From: Blattamonas nauphoetae | Taxonomy: Eukaryota; Preaxostyla; Oxymonadida | NCBI GenBank assembly: GCA_033064195.1 | Contig: JARBJD010000106.1 | Coordinates: 1-64,000 of the forward strand | Length of the DNA: 64,000 nt | Direction: 5' to 3' | Part shown: positions 20,468 to 31,730 of the stretch, in pieces | How the letters are laid out: the number at the start of each line of letters is the position of its first letter | Numbering within the stretch: the first letter of the stretch is position 1 | Notes under the pieces: model-generated | Databases searched by the model: none | The model's input: the letters and a program-made list of their open reading frames with translations, nothing else | Told to the model about the DNA's origin: nothing | Translations under genes and position numbers: made by a program

Positions 20468-22152
20468 ATGATTTTTTCTGAACTGAAGAGAAGAATGGGC
20501 CACATTTTATTTTTCTGTCTTTCGCAGTTTATGCTATCATCGTCCCCTCCCTCCACCTGGTGGACAGGTACATCACTGGACTTTTCGAATTTCCCTCAAG
20601 AATCTGTCCAAAAACTCTCCTCTCTCGCGACAACTCCACACCATTTCTGCCAGAAATACGTCCTCTCAAACCAAAGGGAACGATTGGTTTTGGACATACA
20701 ATCATCCTTGACCTGTGAGCGTGATTATGCGCTTGATTTCGTAGACAGAATCATCAATTACTTTCAAAATTCGTACCTCCCCAAACATCCAATTTCTGCA
20801 GCCAACCCACCGCCCCTTCCCTCTTCATCATCATCCACAGTATCATACCCTCTTCTTCCTTCTCAGGGTAATCCCCAAACTGATGAACTGGGGTTAATTC
20901 GGACTGAAATGAAACAAACAACGGAGACCCTCACAAAACTTGTGGAATCGTTCAACACCCTCTACTCATTTGTCGAATCGTTCCATGCAACAACCACCCA
21001 TCAACTTCAAGCAATCTCAGATCGTGTATCAGTTTTGGAACAACATCCCACCATCCGAAACACTCCACACCCGAGCTCCACCCCACAGACAAGATCCCCC
21101 TTCCGCCCGCCTCCCCCCAGTCCCTGTCCACCTCCTCTCCCACCCAACGCCCCTGTCAGCTCTCTCCCCCCGACCCCATCACAACCACCGAAGGATCGGC
21201 CCCGCGGATTATTCGGTCGTGATTCCAACTGTCAATCCTCCCCACAAACAATTCCCCCCACCCGCCCAAGCCAACCCCCGCCTCTGTTCCCCACACATCA
21301 CTGCACAATCTCTCAAATGGTAATGACGTCGTCACTGAACCAAGGAGTCCCTTTGAGATGCGAAACAAACTCGAAACAGATCGGATGGGCCGCGACGAGC
21401 AATTCGGCAACAAAACCGCATTCTCGGAAGTGTTATTTTGTGGTTCCGCCGCACGCTCAGCAAGGCGTCTTGTCTCTGTCTCTAACACCATACTTCAGGG
21501 ATGGTATGTCAATCACTTATTTGTTTTATATTCCATATATTATTGTCGAGCTCATTTTCTTCTTTTTTTGACCATTTTTCACATTTTGCTTCTGATCTGC
21601 GTTTTTCAGGAGACAGCGTTGATGTTGGCGTTGTGCTGTTCCAGCCGGACTCAAACGAAGCTCTGAACAAGAAGAATTCGGTCAAGTTCGACAGCAAGTG
21701 TGTATTCCGTCGCTTTCACCCCTCCCTCTCCACTTTCACTCCCCTTCTCTCCTCTCTCCTCTCCTCCCTTCTTTCCCCATCTTCCCCAAACAGAGGCAAA
21801 TTGATGGTCCGTGGCCATTCCGAGAAAGTGAAGCCAATCACACCAGGCGATCGCGTCAAACTGGAAATCGACTTCTCGTCACACACGTTATGTATCTTCG
21901 TGAACGACCTTCCGCTGGCATACAAAATCACCGGCTTCCACGGCGACGTTCATTTCTTTGTCTGTCTTTCTCCATTCTCTGATTTCGCTCATTTGTTGTG
22001 GTTCGTTTGATCAGGTCGCTGTGTCGTGTCCCAACGTTCGTGTGGAGTTGGAAGAGTGCCGGAACGAGGCGGCAAGCGCCCTGCTGTCGATGCCCCCGAA
22101 TTACCATCCAACGAAGACGGTTGATTTTTCTAAGCACCGTTCTTTCTTCTGA
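20468..22152 (+). CDS. coiled-coil and SPRY-domain protein, four exons
   Basis: The exons are 20468-21503, 21610-21697, 21794-21959 and 22015-22152; the joins give DGDSVDVGVVLF, FDSKGKLMVRG and HFFVAVSCPNVRVELEE. Residues 1-110 are uncharacterised. A predicted coiled coil follows (about 130-195, ESFNTLYSFVESFHATTTHQ), then a long Pro-rich linker, then a SPRY-type domain (VLSLSLTP, VDVGVVLFQPD, VKLEIDFSSHTLCIFVND). ATG 20468 is used; 20529 is an alternative if the first 20 codons are leader. SPRY domains mediate protein binding, so with the coiled coil this looks like an adaptor, TRIM-like in layout but without a visible RING. Its SPRY differs clearly from the repeated small SPRY-like copies, one of which starts just downstream. 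Confidence 0.7.
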
Positions 22153-22286
22153 CTTGTTTTGATTGGAGTTCTGTTCGAGCTGGTTTCGTTTCACGTGTTG
22201 TTTTTATGTGATTCTCAGACATTCGAACACACTCGGCTTGAGTTGAATGAACGATTGTCAGATCAAGGGTCAGATCTGTATTGAGA

Positions 22287-23078
22287 ATGAAAGTAACAGG
22301 AAGCAGGTCAGTGGAGATTGGCGGGACAGACTACCGTCACCGTCTTGTGTCGAAAACCATACACTCTGTCCCAACTCAGCTCCAAACACTGCCTCAATTA
22401 GATTTCACAGATCCTCCGCACTTCTTCATCGATCGCACATCTATCACCAGGACGAGTCTTGGTCGATATATCTATGGATTATCTTTTTGGAGCTCTGCCC
22501 TTCTTTCGGACCCCTTCTCAGCTGGAGTTGTCTCATTAACCATCACAATTCTCAAGCTTCCAAGTGTGCTTGATTCCTTTCATCTCAGTTTGCTCAGCGT
22601 CTTCTGTGTCACTCGCTGATTTCTTTTTTGGTTTGATGGACTCCAACAATCCAATCCCTGCCAATGGTCGAGCTCTTGGAAATAATGTCCAATGTTTCTT
22701 TTTCTCTCTTTTCATCTTTTTAGACTCTATCAGTCTCAGCTCAAAAGGTCATCTCTTCATCCTTACTCCACCATCCCGTTCATTTCGATATTGCCATTCC
22801 AATCTTCATGAAGGAGATTGTGTTCGCATGGAAGTTGATCTTGACTCAACACCTCGAACAGTCCAATTCTTTGTGAATGGCGAGGCTGGAAAGTATTACG
22901 TGTCAGGAATCCCTTCATCAGTGCGAATTGGCGTCTGATTCTCTCTTCTCTCATTTCTTCTCTTTGTCAGTGTTCTCTTTAGGGTAAAGGTACATCATTC
23001 CGAATTGACAACATTTCTCGCCTCTCCCGAGCAACACCAATATCCGAAGAGATGGAGGAATTCAAATGGGAATCATGA
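22287..23078 (+). CDS. SPRY-like protein, family copy C
   Basis: ATG 22287 (MKVTGSRSVEIGGTDYRH) begins the family N-terminus. Intron 1 spans 22564-22597 and intron 2 is 30 nt before SISLSSKGHLF. Intron 3 begins with GTCTGA after VRIG. At the usual acceptor the next codons would include TAG, but an acceptor CTTTAG a few bases further on gives GKGTSFRIDNISRLSRATP and a clean frame to TGA 23076-23078. The gene is therefore intact only if the downstream acceptor is used, losing three residues. The core EGDCVRMEVDLDSTPRTVQF and FVNGEAG is retained. Confidence 0.6.
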
Positions 23079-23670
23079 ACCAAGTAGCAAATAAACCCTT
23101 TTCAAGAACAATGATTAATTCAATCAACTCACATCCCCATTCGTATTTTCACTTCCCAACGATTCTTTCTTTCGACATTTCTTTTGATGATTCTCGTGAA
23201 GTCTTCACTCCCATTCATCCACACCGAGCTGAATGGGCTGGAATCACTGACGCAAACTGTGACTCTCTCAATTGTACAGAATGGTCAGTTCTCCTCAAAT
23301 TGTCCCAATTCCAACAGTATCGTCTTTATCATCAATAAATATTGGGATTCGTTCTTAGTTGGCTTCGTGAGGTGACAGACAACAGTTTGATTCGACACAG
23401 AACGAAGCATCACCTCAATCGTGAATCTAATGTCTTTCCAAGGGACCAGGTCTGATGTATACTCCTTTTATCTTCACTGTATCTTCTGTTGTAGTATGGG
23501 TAATGTGAACGTATTGGCGATTTGATTCCTCGTCTTCCAAGGTGATGAGAACGGGATGAATCTTGGAAATCTTGATGATCTTCGATAAGTGTTGAAGGTT
23601 ACTCCCTCTCTTTCATATTATTTGCATCATTTCTTTGTCAATTCTCATTCTGATGCCTATTCATAGATTT
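23079..23670. other. no supported gene
   Basis: Short frames only. Part of 23450-23660 may hold upstream exons of the next gene; none could be joined with confidence. Confidence 0.35.
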
Positions 23671-24057
23671 AGCAAATTGTCCTCTCACCCAAACGCCTTG
23701 ACAATTTGCTTGACTCCCTGGGATACATCCGTCCGAATGATCTGAAATTGTTTGAATTCATCGATCTTGTGCAGCTCACTATCCCGATTCCTGACTTCAA
23801 TTTGAAGAGCCAAGCTGTTCTGAAGAATGTGTGCATCTGTCAGCATTCTTTCACGTTCTCCTTTTGTTCCTCAGCCTGACCTTGAAAGGGATCCCAACTA
23901 TTTCATGTCAATGCTCGACCTCTTGAATTCTGTCGACTCTCAAAACATGCGTTCTGTGATGCTGGAAACAGGAAATGTCCTCTCCACGCAACTCCACGAA
24001 ATGAAGAAACAGGGCGAAAAGTGCTCACTCCTTTCGACGATCTCTCAAGCACTTTGA
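23671..24057 (+). CDS. hypothetical protein fragment, two exons
   Basis: After an acceptor GATTTAG, a frame reads QIVLSPKRLDNLLDSLGYIR and PDFNLKSQAVLKN. A 46-nt intron (23829-23874) joins it in phase 0 to PDLERDPNYFMSMLDLLNSV, which ends at TGA 24055-24057 after LLSTISQAL. The helical, Leu-rich texture resembles ARM/HEAT-like or coiled-coil proteins, but no family is recognised. The 5' exon is missing, and the stop may be premature because coding texture resumes downstream. Confidence 0.4.
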
Positions 24058-26503
24058 ACAGGTGAGGGGAGTGATGTGGTCTCAAGTGAGCGTCGTCCAG
24101 CCGTGTCCACTCTCCAATCGCGACCCTTCCGTGTCCCTCAATCGGATACTCGCCATCACCCGCTCTTTCGTCGTCGCCTTTCCGATGCTTCTGATCATCA
24201 GCCAGTCGAGCTTGGTCGATAGTCCGAATCGAAACCGCGAAACTTTCGGATGCGTTGCGCACCATTTGGCCTGACCAGACATTCGTTGTCACCGTCCTTT
24301 CACCATCTTCAACAGCGACCCATCGCGTTAGATCTGTTTCTCCTCGACTGTATCGACGGCGTGATCCCACCCGTGTCTCCAAACCGAAAACAGCTGAGGC
24401 TCTGTTCGTTCTGTCCAACCAAAACGTGACTTACGGATTGCATCGAACGGCTAGCGAGGTTTTGGAGGCACAGCGGACAGCAGATATGCCAAACTCTGTT
24501 CTGATCAACTCATCCGCATTTCCTCCCAAAATTGTGGATATGCCAAGTTACTAGATTGATGACCCAGAGAATTCTGAGCTTGAACCTGAAGTGGATACTC
24601 TGATTATCAGACCCACTCCGGAAGAACCTTGTGTTTGCCTCTCAGCGTGATCGGTCAAACTGAATCCTTTCCTTTTCTCTCATATCTCCATCAAATCTTG
24701 GCCTTCTGCCGTCCGGTGTTGTCCAAGTGCCTAATCAATACTTCATCGTCCCCCATCCACCCAAAGCACGACCTTTCGCGATCTTCTCATCAACTCCATC
24801 GTTGGGAGCAAATCGATCGGAAATGACGAATTTGACCAAGAAAAACTTCGTTCTACACAGACAATTGCCAGAAAGCAGGAAAAGGAGAACAAAGAGGCAG
24901 TAGCCAGACGAGCTGAGAAGGCGAAAAAAGGCAGGCGTTTTCGGATCGACTGTCGAACAAGGATTCGATAAAGCGCAATTTTCGGATGGAACAGATCGAC
25001 TGAAAGGCTGCACAGGCAGAATTGGAGAAGCATAAGCGTTGGCTTGCGATGAACAACAATTATTTGGAAGAAGCGAATGACAAGACCATCCGACCACTTT
25101 CCAAGCCATCCACAGCTGTTCCGTGGCAGAGCTGGTCACTGCCTTCGCCTCATCTGTCACAATCAGCCGAATTGAACAATCGGAAGAAAACTCGAAAAAC
25201 GACAAACGCGATCCAAGACACACTGGCGTTGTTGGACCGAATGCAGGTGGAACAAGAACGGTTGATCGCCACTCAGTCGACACGAGCAAAGACAGAGCGA
25301 TTGGGACTGACGAAACGGATGAGAGATGAGAAGGAGCAGGCGAGAATCGATGCTCTCGCCAAAAAGGTGTTTTCGAAGGACGAAATGGGATTGCTGACAG
25401 AACGAGAGAAGCGGGAGATTGTGGGTGAGTGGGAGTGGGTGGAGTTGACAGAGGAGATGGGGACAGGGGTTGGGGAGATGGAGACACAACACAGGAGAGG
25501 AGTGGAGTGAGAAAGGGCAGGATGGGATTTGATGACAGAAGAGACGCTGAAGTGTGAAGAGGAGAAGATGGGGATCGGAAGGAAGCGGAGGATGCAGACG
25601 ATGAGTGGGCGGGAGAGGGGAGGATGGGAGACAGAGCGAGTGAGTCGAGAGGGACGAAGGAGAAGATGAAGAAGAAGGAAGGGAGAAGCCAGGTCCGAAG
25701 TCTTTTTCGTTTCAGCGAACACAAATGCGGAACACAGACATCGATTTGGCGAGTGAAGGGAAATGTCTGAAAGTGGAGCTGGATGCAGATGAAGAGGCGA
25801 TCCCGAAAGACGAGCAAGAATATCAGAAACGAGCGAAACGACGGGAATTCAATCACGAACTGACGAAGCAAGAGGAGCACGACAGAGCAAAGTGGATTCG
25901 AGGGAATTCCCCGCCAGCAATGCCTCCTCTCCTTTCCCACCAATCCACAGTTCGGTTTTCGGAAGAATGGGAAGATGGGGAAGAGGGGCAGAAACCAATT
26001 GTTCACCAAAATGTTCCGAAGTTGGGAAGATTGAGGGAGAGTTCGAGTTCGCAGAAAGGGTTTGGATCTTCAGCTGGTGAGAGGTAGTCTCGAAAGAAGA
26101 AGAAAATGGAGGAGGAAGAGAAAGGAAGAGAGAGGAGGAGAGGATGTTCCGCAGAGAGTTGGACTTGTCGCTTGTGAATCTGCCTTCGCCTCGTCCTCGC
26201 CCCTTCACGCCGCACACTCCTCGCACACCCAAAAGCGACGGCGTCCCGACATCGCCGCATCCGAGCATGACGCGAGAACTGGGCCGAACAGCGATTGAGG
26301 AAAGGAGAAGGAGGGAAGAAGAGAGGAAGCAAGAAATCAAACGGAAACAGATGGAAGAACAACGCAAACTCGAAAACAAAGCAAAGAATATGTCGCAATT
26401 CGTGTCCTCGTCTCTCACCGACCGAAAACAGAAAGGAACAATCGCTGAAATCGACGATGGAGAGACCGAAGCGGCCCAGCCAGCTCATTTCTACGAATTG
26501 AAA
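24058..26503 (+). pseudogene. charged coiled-coil gene remnant, multiple frames
   Basis: Plus-strand coding texture continues but changes frame repeatedly: SNQNVTYGLHRTASEVLEAQ (24420), VPNQYFIVPHPPKARPFAIF (24735), KQEKENKEAVARRAEKAKKG (24880), a 162-codon frame at 25022-25510 with LLDRMQVEQERLIATQ, a 120-codon frame at 25725-26087 with DEQEYQKRAKRREFNHELTK, and KRKQMEEQRKLENKAKNMSQ (26340). Some changes could be short introns, but there are too many for all of them. It looks like one decayed gene for a long charged helical protein. Its 3' end is replaced at about 26504 by the block that begins SPRY-like copy D. The 424-codon minus-strand frame over this region is a shadow. Confidence 0.4.
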
Positions 26504-26616
26504 GAGCTGATTTCGTTTCACGTGTTGTTTTCTGTGATTCTCAATCGTCCGAGAACTCATAGCTTGAGTTGAATGCACAATTCTCAGTTCAAGGGTCAGA
26601 TCTGAAGTTCAAATAA

Positions 26617-26974
26617 AAGTGAGCGGGTGCAAATCAATCAAGAAAGACGGTACCGACACCAATCGCCGTCTTGTATCGACGACTCATTACCGTGCTCCCA
26701 CTCTACTCCGAACACTTCCGCTATTATTTTTGACTGATCCTTCGCATTTCTCCATCGATCGCACGACTGTCACCAGAATGGAGATTGATCAATATATCCA
26801 TGACTCTCTTCTCCATTGCTCTGTCCTTCTTTCCGACCCATTCACATCTGGAGTAGTCTCATTAACCATCACACTTCTCAATCTTACATGTGTGCTTGTA
26901 ACATCCTTCAGAATTGACAATATTTCTCGCCTCTCTCGACCAGCACCAATTTCAGAAGGGATGGAGAAGCTCAA
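26617..26974 (+). pseudogene. SPRY-like family copy D, deleted
   Basis: This copy aligns to copy C from its start, but the initiator is ATA where C has ATG (ATAAAAGTGAGC against ATGAAAGTAACA). Exon 1 is preserved to SGVVSLTITLLNL. The sequence then jumps, within what is intron 1 in other copies, directly to FRIDNISRLSRPAP of the last exon, so the two middle exons including the VRMEVDLDSTP core are gone. It shares about 110 bp of 5' flank with copy C (26504 onward against 22177 onward). Start loss plus internal deletion make it a pseudogene. Confidence 0.75.
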
Positions 26975-27865
26975 ATGTGTAGTTCTCAATGAAATAATCC
27001 TCGCGTCACAAAATCGTACTGACGCAGTAATTCTCCTAAAAAATTATCTTTCTTCGTTTATCATCCCTAAATACATCATTTCTGAACTTTTTTCAATTTC
27101 ATAAAAACATGGAAGTTGTCACGATCAACTCTGAAATCTCACGTTTTTTCAATTTTTCTCTTTAATGGATGTATTTTGTCCATTGTTTCACATAGAGACC
27201 TCTTTTTTTGTTGTTTTCCATCCTTTCCCTGTCTTTGAACTTGTTTTGCAATAAAAAGTGTGCAAAAATGTGCTGATCTTAGAAAGGCCATTTCATGCGC
27301 GATCAGGCTTGAAATCTATAAATTCACCTTTCTTATGTGTACTCAACAACTAAATCTGAATTCAGTAAAATTTGATTTTTTTCCACGCTCATATATTATT
27401 TGCATCATTTCATTGAGATTTACACAAATGGTGATTGCATTCCTTCTCTTCTTCATCTGACCAATAATCAACATTTCACGAGGACTTCGTATTCTCACTT
27501 TTCCATCGCATTCGAAGTCCGAGTACACTTCACCTTTCTTGTTTTCCGCAGACTTTCCTCAGAACCAAACAAAGCGGGTCTGCCTGTTTCGATGAACATT
27601 GAAAGAATACCGAAAGAAAATGATCACATTCAATGAAAATGATGCTGCGACATGTCCCTGAGGGAATGAAAATGGACACAACGACTGTTTTGGTGGTTGG
27701 ATCTGACCCTCTTTTCGTACGAGATAGGAGCAGGAAGGATTTTCTGGAGATTGATTCTTATTCTGTCATTTCGCTTCTTCTCTTTCGAATCCAATTTTGG
27801 CCGAACGAATTCTTCATTCTTCCTTCGCGTGCCTCAACATCCATTCGGTGGGTTCGATCGTCACA
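26975..27865. other. AT-rich gap, no supported gene
   Basis: Only short frames of low quality occur. Nothing recognised. Confidence 0.4.
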
Positions 27866-28637
27866 ATGTCATCTGTTCTCGATGACAACGACACTCTCTC
27901 TGTTGACCCACAAACTGATACATGCTTACCGTCTTCATGCATTAACTTTTCTCCAACACATCTCCAAACACTTCCGCCATTGATATTTTCAAGTCAAAAG
28001 TATTTCACGATCCACCGCACGACTATCGCCAGGACGAAGCATGATCGGGATAACTACGGTACTTCGTATTATCGCTCTGTTGTATTTTCCAACCCTTTCA
28101 CGTCTGGAGTTGTCACTGTCACAATCACAGTTCTTTCGATTCCAGGTTTACTCGATTCATCATCAATGTTTGATCAGATGGAAATATGTGTTTTGGTTTG
28201 ATGGATTCAACATCTCGAATTCCTGAAATTGATGAAGCACTTGGATATGATGTCAAAAGTCTGTTTATCTCACTCTTCATCTTTTCAGACTCTGTCAGTC
28301 TCAACGCATATGGTCATCTCAACTTCAGCACTCCATCATCCAATTCATATGAAGATTGCCATTCTGATCTGAAGGAAGGGGACTGTGTTCGAATTGAAGT
28401 TGATCTTGACTCAACACCTCGAACTGTGCAATTCTTTGTAAATGACGGGACTGGAAGGTTTTACATGTCTGGAATCCCTTCATCCGTACGAATTGGCGTC
28501 TGATTCTCCTTTCTCTCATTTCTCTCGCTTTTCAGTTTTCTGTCAAAGGAGAAGAAATATCATTCCGGATTGACAACATTTCTCGCCTCTCCCAACCAAC
28601 ACCAATCTCAGAAGAGATGAAGGAAGTGAAATTGTGA
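27866..28637 (+). CDS. SPRY-like protein, family copy E
   Basis: ATG 27866 (MSSVLDDNDTLSVDPQ). Introns are 28146-28177 (32 nt), 28259-28288 (30 nt) and one of about 40 nt starting GTCTGA after VRIG. The spliced frame reads VTITVLSIPDGNMCFGLMDS, SVSLNAYGHLNFST, EGDCVRIEVDLDSTPRTVQF, FVNDG and SFRIDNISRLSQPTP, stopping at 28635-28637. All family landmarks are intact, although the N-terminal 30 residues differ from A, B and F. The core has FVNDG in place of FVNGE. Confidence 0.65.
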
Positions 28638-28802
28638 TTGCATTCTATGCTCTCTTCCCATGACCGATATGTCGGTCTTCACTGGATTTACATCTTACTG
28701 ATCAATTCTCGCATTTTTTCACCCGTGACCACAAGTTTTAACGTTCTTGAAGCTATATTCATATCCAATCTAAGTGAGAAATCAACATGTGGTTTGATCA
28801 AA

Positions 28803-29217
28803 ATGTCAACTGAAGAACAAAAACACACTGAAGCAGACAGTGAATCATCCTCCGAATCAGGCGATGAACCTGTTGTGACGGAACTTCGAAGGGTATCTGC
28901 TCCGTTTTGTTAATTCTCTCATTTCAGCTTCCTCCGCCAAAGCCAAAAGCTGGTCCTTCGTATGGAGCTAAAATTCAGCCCAAGAAAAAGGGGATCATGT
29001 CAGGTGTATGTGTCCATCCGCTGACGAGATATTCACTCGATTTTCTCTCACTCTTTCATTATTACACTCGCTGAACAATCAACTCATTTTTTCACCCTTT
29101 CCTCTTGAACTCACACCTTCACTCCTCATCTTTTGTTCTCTTTCTGTGCAGGTTCAACGGCAGTTCTTTGACAGCGCAGATTATGAACTGAAGAAGCAGA
29201 AATCCGAAACTCACTAA
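28803..29217 (+). CDS. endosulfine/ARPP19-like small protein
   Basis: Exons 28803-28892, 28928-29005 and 29152-29217 (introns of 35 and 146 nt, donors GTATCT and GTATGT) give 77 residues. The C-terminal exon encodes RQFFDSADYELKKQKSETH, matching the endosulfine core K-Y-F-D-S-G-D-Y. In animals and yeast the Ser of this motif is phosphorylated by Greatwall/Rim15, turning the protein into an inhibitor of PP2A-B55 during mitosis or quiescence. Ser, both Asp and Tyr are kept; the Gly is Ala. The N-terminus is acidic (EADSESSSESGDEP) and there is a Lys/Pro-rich middle. The assignment rests on the single motif, small size and basic context. Confidence 0.65.
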
Positions 29218-29301
29218 CTCAACCATCTCGTCAACCAAGATCCTTCTCCCTGCCAATTTGCGTTTTCTTCCAGAACTTTTCATCGTCTTTCTCGCCTTGG
29301 C

Positions 29302-30841
29302 TTGATCTGTACAGATAATCGTATCTTTCCGAGCTTTGTGAATAAGCCATTAACCAAAGACATTTTATGTTTTTTTGTTCCATTCGCCCATATCGACACA
29401 TTATTTTCTCTTGTTTCGATCGTTTTCGTTGACCCCACAATAAGAGCCTGGTCATCTCGAACTTTCTGGCTCTTCAAAAAGAGAAGGGTGAGATCGAACA
29501 CACCAAACAGTCCAATTGTTCAATTGTTGTCAGAAAACTCTATTATCCCGACCCCCTATTCACTGCGAATTGTTGGAATACCTCCATCAGTCGCAGCAAG
29601 CGTTATCAAAGCTTTTTGCGACAAACTGGGTCAAGTCATTCAGTTTCACCTTGTCAACCCAACCTCGAGTGGTAAACCCAGAATTGTCAACACAAATGTC
29701 GTCTCTACATTATCTCTGGCTTCAATGAGAGCGAAACTGGAAGAACAACCGTTCTTCGTTCAGGAAATCAAACTCTCTCACCCGCACCCACAGCCACACC
29801 CAAGAATTCTCATTCTGAAGCATCTCCCGAAAAATGTGGACGCGGAAGGGATCAGGAATATGATCAAGCCAGCAACTCCGTCTTCCATATCAGACGCCAA
29901 CTCCGAGCTATCAAATGAACAGAAAAAAGTGTGTTTCGTCTCCTTCCAAACGAAAGAAGAGGCCTTTACCGCTTTTCAAAAACGTGGCAGCTGGAGATAC
30001 AGCGGCCTTGTACCTGACGTGTGGTTTGCGCCTGAAAGACGCCCTCAACTCAATCAACAACCACCCTCAGCCGTCTCCCAGCCTCCCACCAACAGAGAAG
30101 CGAGAGCGTTCCCTAAAATTTGGAACCCGACCTCTGACTCGTTCGACGTTAAGATTGTTGGACTCCCTTCGTCAACAACAGAACCGATTTTGGCATCGGC
30201 ACTGAAGGACGTCTCGATTGTCTCCCTTCGTGTGTTATGTCAACTCAAAGCATCTGGCAAATATGCATTTGTTGCTGTGAAAACAAAACGCGATCAAGAA
30301 GCGTTAATTGCCATGCAGGACACACTCACAATCGACGGCCACCAATTGACGATCTTTCAACCGTCCGACACTGATCTCCGATTGGAACAGCTTCCACAAG
30401 GCACAACGAAGGAAGAGCTCGTGTCGCTTTTCCCAAACAGCAAGGTGGTCAGAGTCAATCTGTTCAGCCAGAAAGGAAAGATCAAAGCCGATGTGATCTT
30501 CGCGAACTCCGCTTCCCTCAAGGAAGCTCTGAAAAGAACTGAGAATTTAGAATTTCGCTCGCACCGTGTGCAAGTGAATAGAGTCTATCACGACCTTGTC
30601 AGGCAGGAGGAACACCGATTCAACTTTCGTCCTGCCAACCCACAAGAAAAGCCCAAACCCACTTCAGAACCGGCCCCTACGCCTCTGAGCGAATCAATAG
30701 TGTTTTTTCTGTCCAGATTCATTCTGACCCCAAACGCGTGGGCAGATCGTGACCATTATCAAGCAGGATGCACGAGGGTGGAACTATGTCATGATTGAGG
30801 CAACGGGCCAAGAGGAATTTATTCCCACAAGCTTCCTGTAA
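29302..30841 (+). CDS. RRM-repeat RNA-binding protein with SH3-like tail
   Basis: The open frame contains several RRM-like units: YSLRIVGIPPSVAASVIKAF, RILILKHLPKNVDAEGIRN with KVCFVSFQTKEEAFTAF, FDVKIVGLPSSTTEPILASA with KYAFVAVKTKRDQEALIAM, and DLRLEQLPQGTTKEELVSLF. These are RNP2-helix and RNP1-like pairs; the aromatic residues of canonical RNP1 are mostly replaced, so RNA contact may be weak. A 46-nt intron (30700-30745) leads to IVTIIKQDARGWNYVMIEAT and a GQEEFIPTSFL end, an SH3-like strand pattern, with TAA at 30839-30841. The frame opens at 29302 with TTG and has no early ATG, so the first exon lies further left. Confidence 0.6.
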
Positions 30842-30936
30842 CAGTACGTTCCATATTCCCCATCTGTCTTTGATCAACTCCCACCGCCTCCCCTCCTCCC
30901 CCACAACCCGTCCAGAACATCGCCCCATCACCGCAA

Positions 30937-31542
30937 ATGCCCCAAAATTGGTTGAATCCGGTCCCCTCGTACTCTCAGCAGCCTTACCCCAACATGTCCA
31001 GCCAAAACACAATAATCCCCTCAAACATGATTCCTGACGCCCAGAACGACCAAAACTATCTCCCAGCGCCAGTCCCGCCGAATGCGCAGTTTGGGATGCA
31101 GCCGGGATCGATGTCTGCAGCAGCTGTGCCGTCCAACCGGCCCTCAACTCTTTCGCAGCATTCGCAGAACAGATGGACGTTCGATGCTCCTCCTCCCGTC
31201 TCGAGTGTGGCCTCCTGCTCACCTCACCAGCCATCCTCGCCGACGACCCTGTTCCAGACCAGCACGCCGTCTCACAACACCACAGCGTCGATCTCGTCAC
31301 TTTCTTACAGTTCTGCGGTGTTAGCTCCTCATTCGTCGATGCCCACACAAACACAATGCCAACCTCAATCTCAAATTCTCTATTGTGGCATTTCCGGGAA
31401 TCCGATCAGAACCATCGCGAGATTGCGCACCGACCCAGAAGAAGTGTATGAGTTTGAGGAGCTCAGGAAGTTTGTCGAAGAAAATGGGATTTGTCCGAAG
31501 ACTTTTGAAACGGTTTTGGTGTCTGATATCATTGTGCAATGA
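30937..31542 (+). CDS. Gln/Pro/Ser-rich protein with FVxENGIxPKxF tail
   Basis: ATG 30937, 201 codons. Residues 1-130 are low-complexity Gln/Pro/Ser/Asn; the tail reads DPEEVYEFEELRKF and then VEENGICPKTFETVLV. The tail resembles that of the 459-aa protein at 19006-20385 (VGENGIDPKSF). It may be the 3' part of the RRM gene joined by an intron after 30830, because the frame is also open upstream of the ATG back to an acceptor CCGTCCAG (about 30915). I could not find a donor that keeps the frame, so it is listed separately. Confidence 0.5.
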   Translation: MPQNWLNPVPSYSQQPYPNMSSQNTIIPSNMIPDAQNDQNYLPAPVPPNAQFGMQPGSMSAAAVPSNRPSTLSQHSQNRWTFDAPPPVSSVASCSPHQPSSPTTLFQTSTPSHNTTASISSLSYSSAVLAPHSSMPTQTQCQPQSQILYCGISGNPIRTIARLRTDPEEVYEFEELRKFVEENGICPKTFETVLVSDIIVQ

Positions 31543-31730
31543 TGGGAAACGAGAAAGGGCAGTGATCAGCTTCTCATTCTTTTTTTCCGTGATTCTATGA
31601 TTGATAATCAGACAGATTCCATCTGTGAATGATTTATTTGGTATTTTCTAAACATATTATCACAAGAAGGATCAGATATTTGTATTTATGGGATGACTCA
31701 ATATTGAAACGATATAATGGCTAGATCAAA

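Noticed and set aside
24735-26009. 424-codon minus-strand frame rich in Ser/Pro/Leu/Phe
   Set aside because: It lies opposite Glu/Lys/Arg-rich sense coding texture; the composition is what GAA/AAG/GAG complement gives.
30839-30841. TAA after the SH3-like segment read as Gln
   Set aside because: No consistent TAR=Gln use is seen; the big genes use only CAA/CAG. It is treated as the end of the gene.
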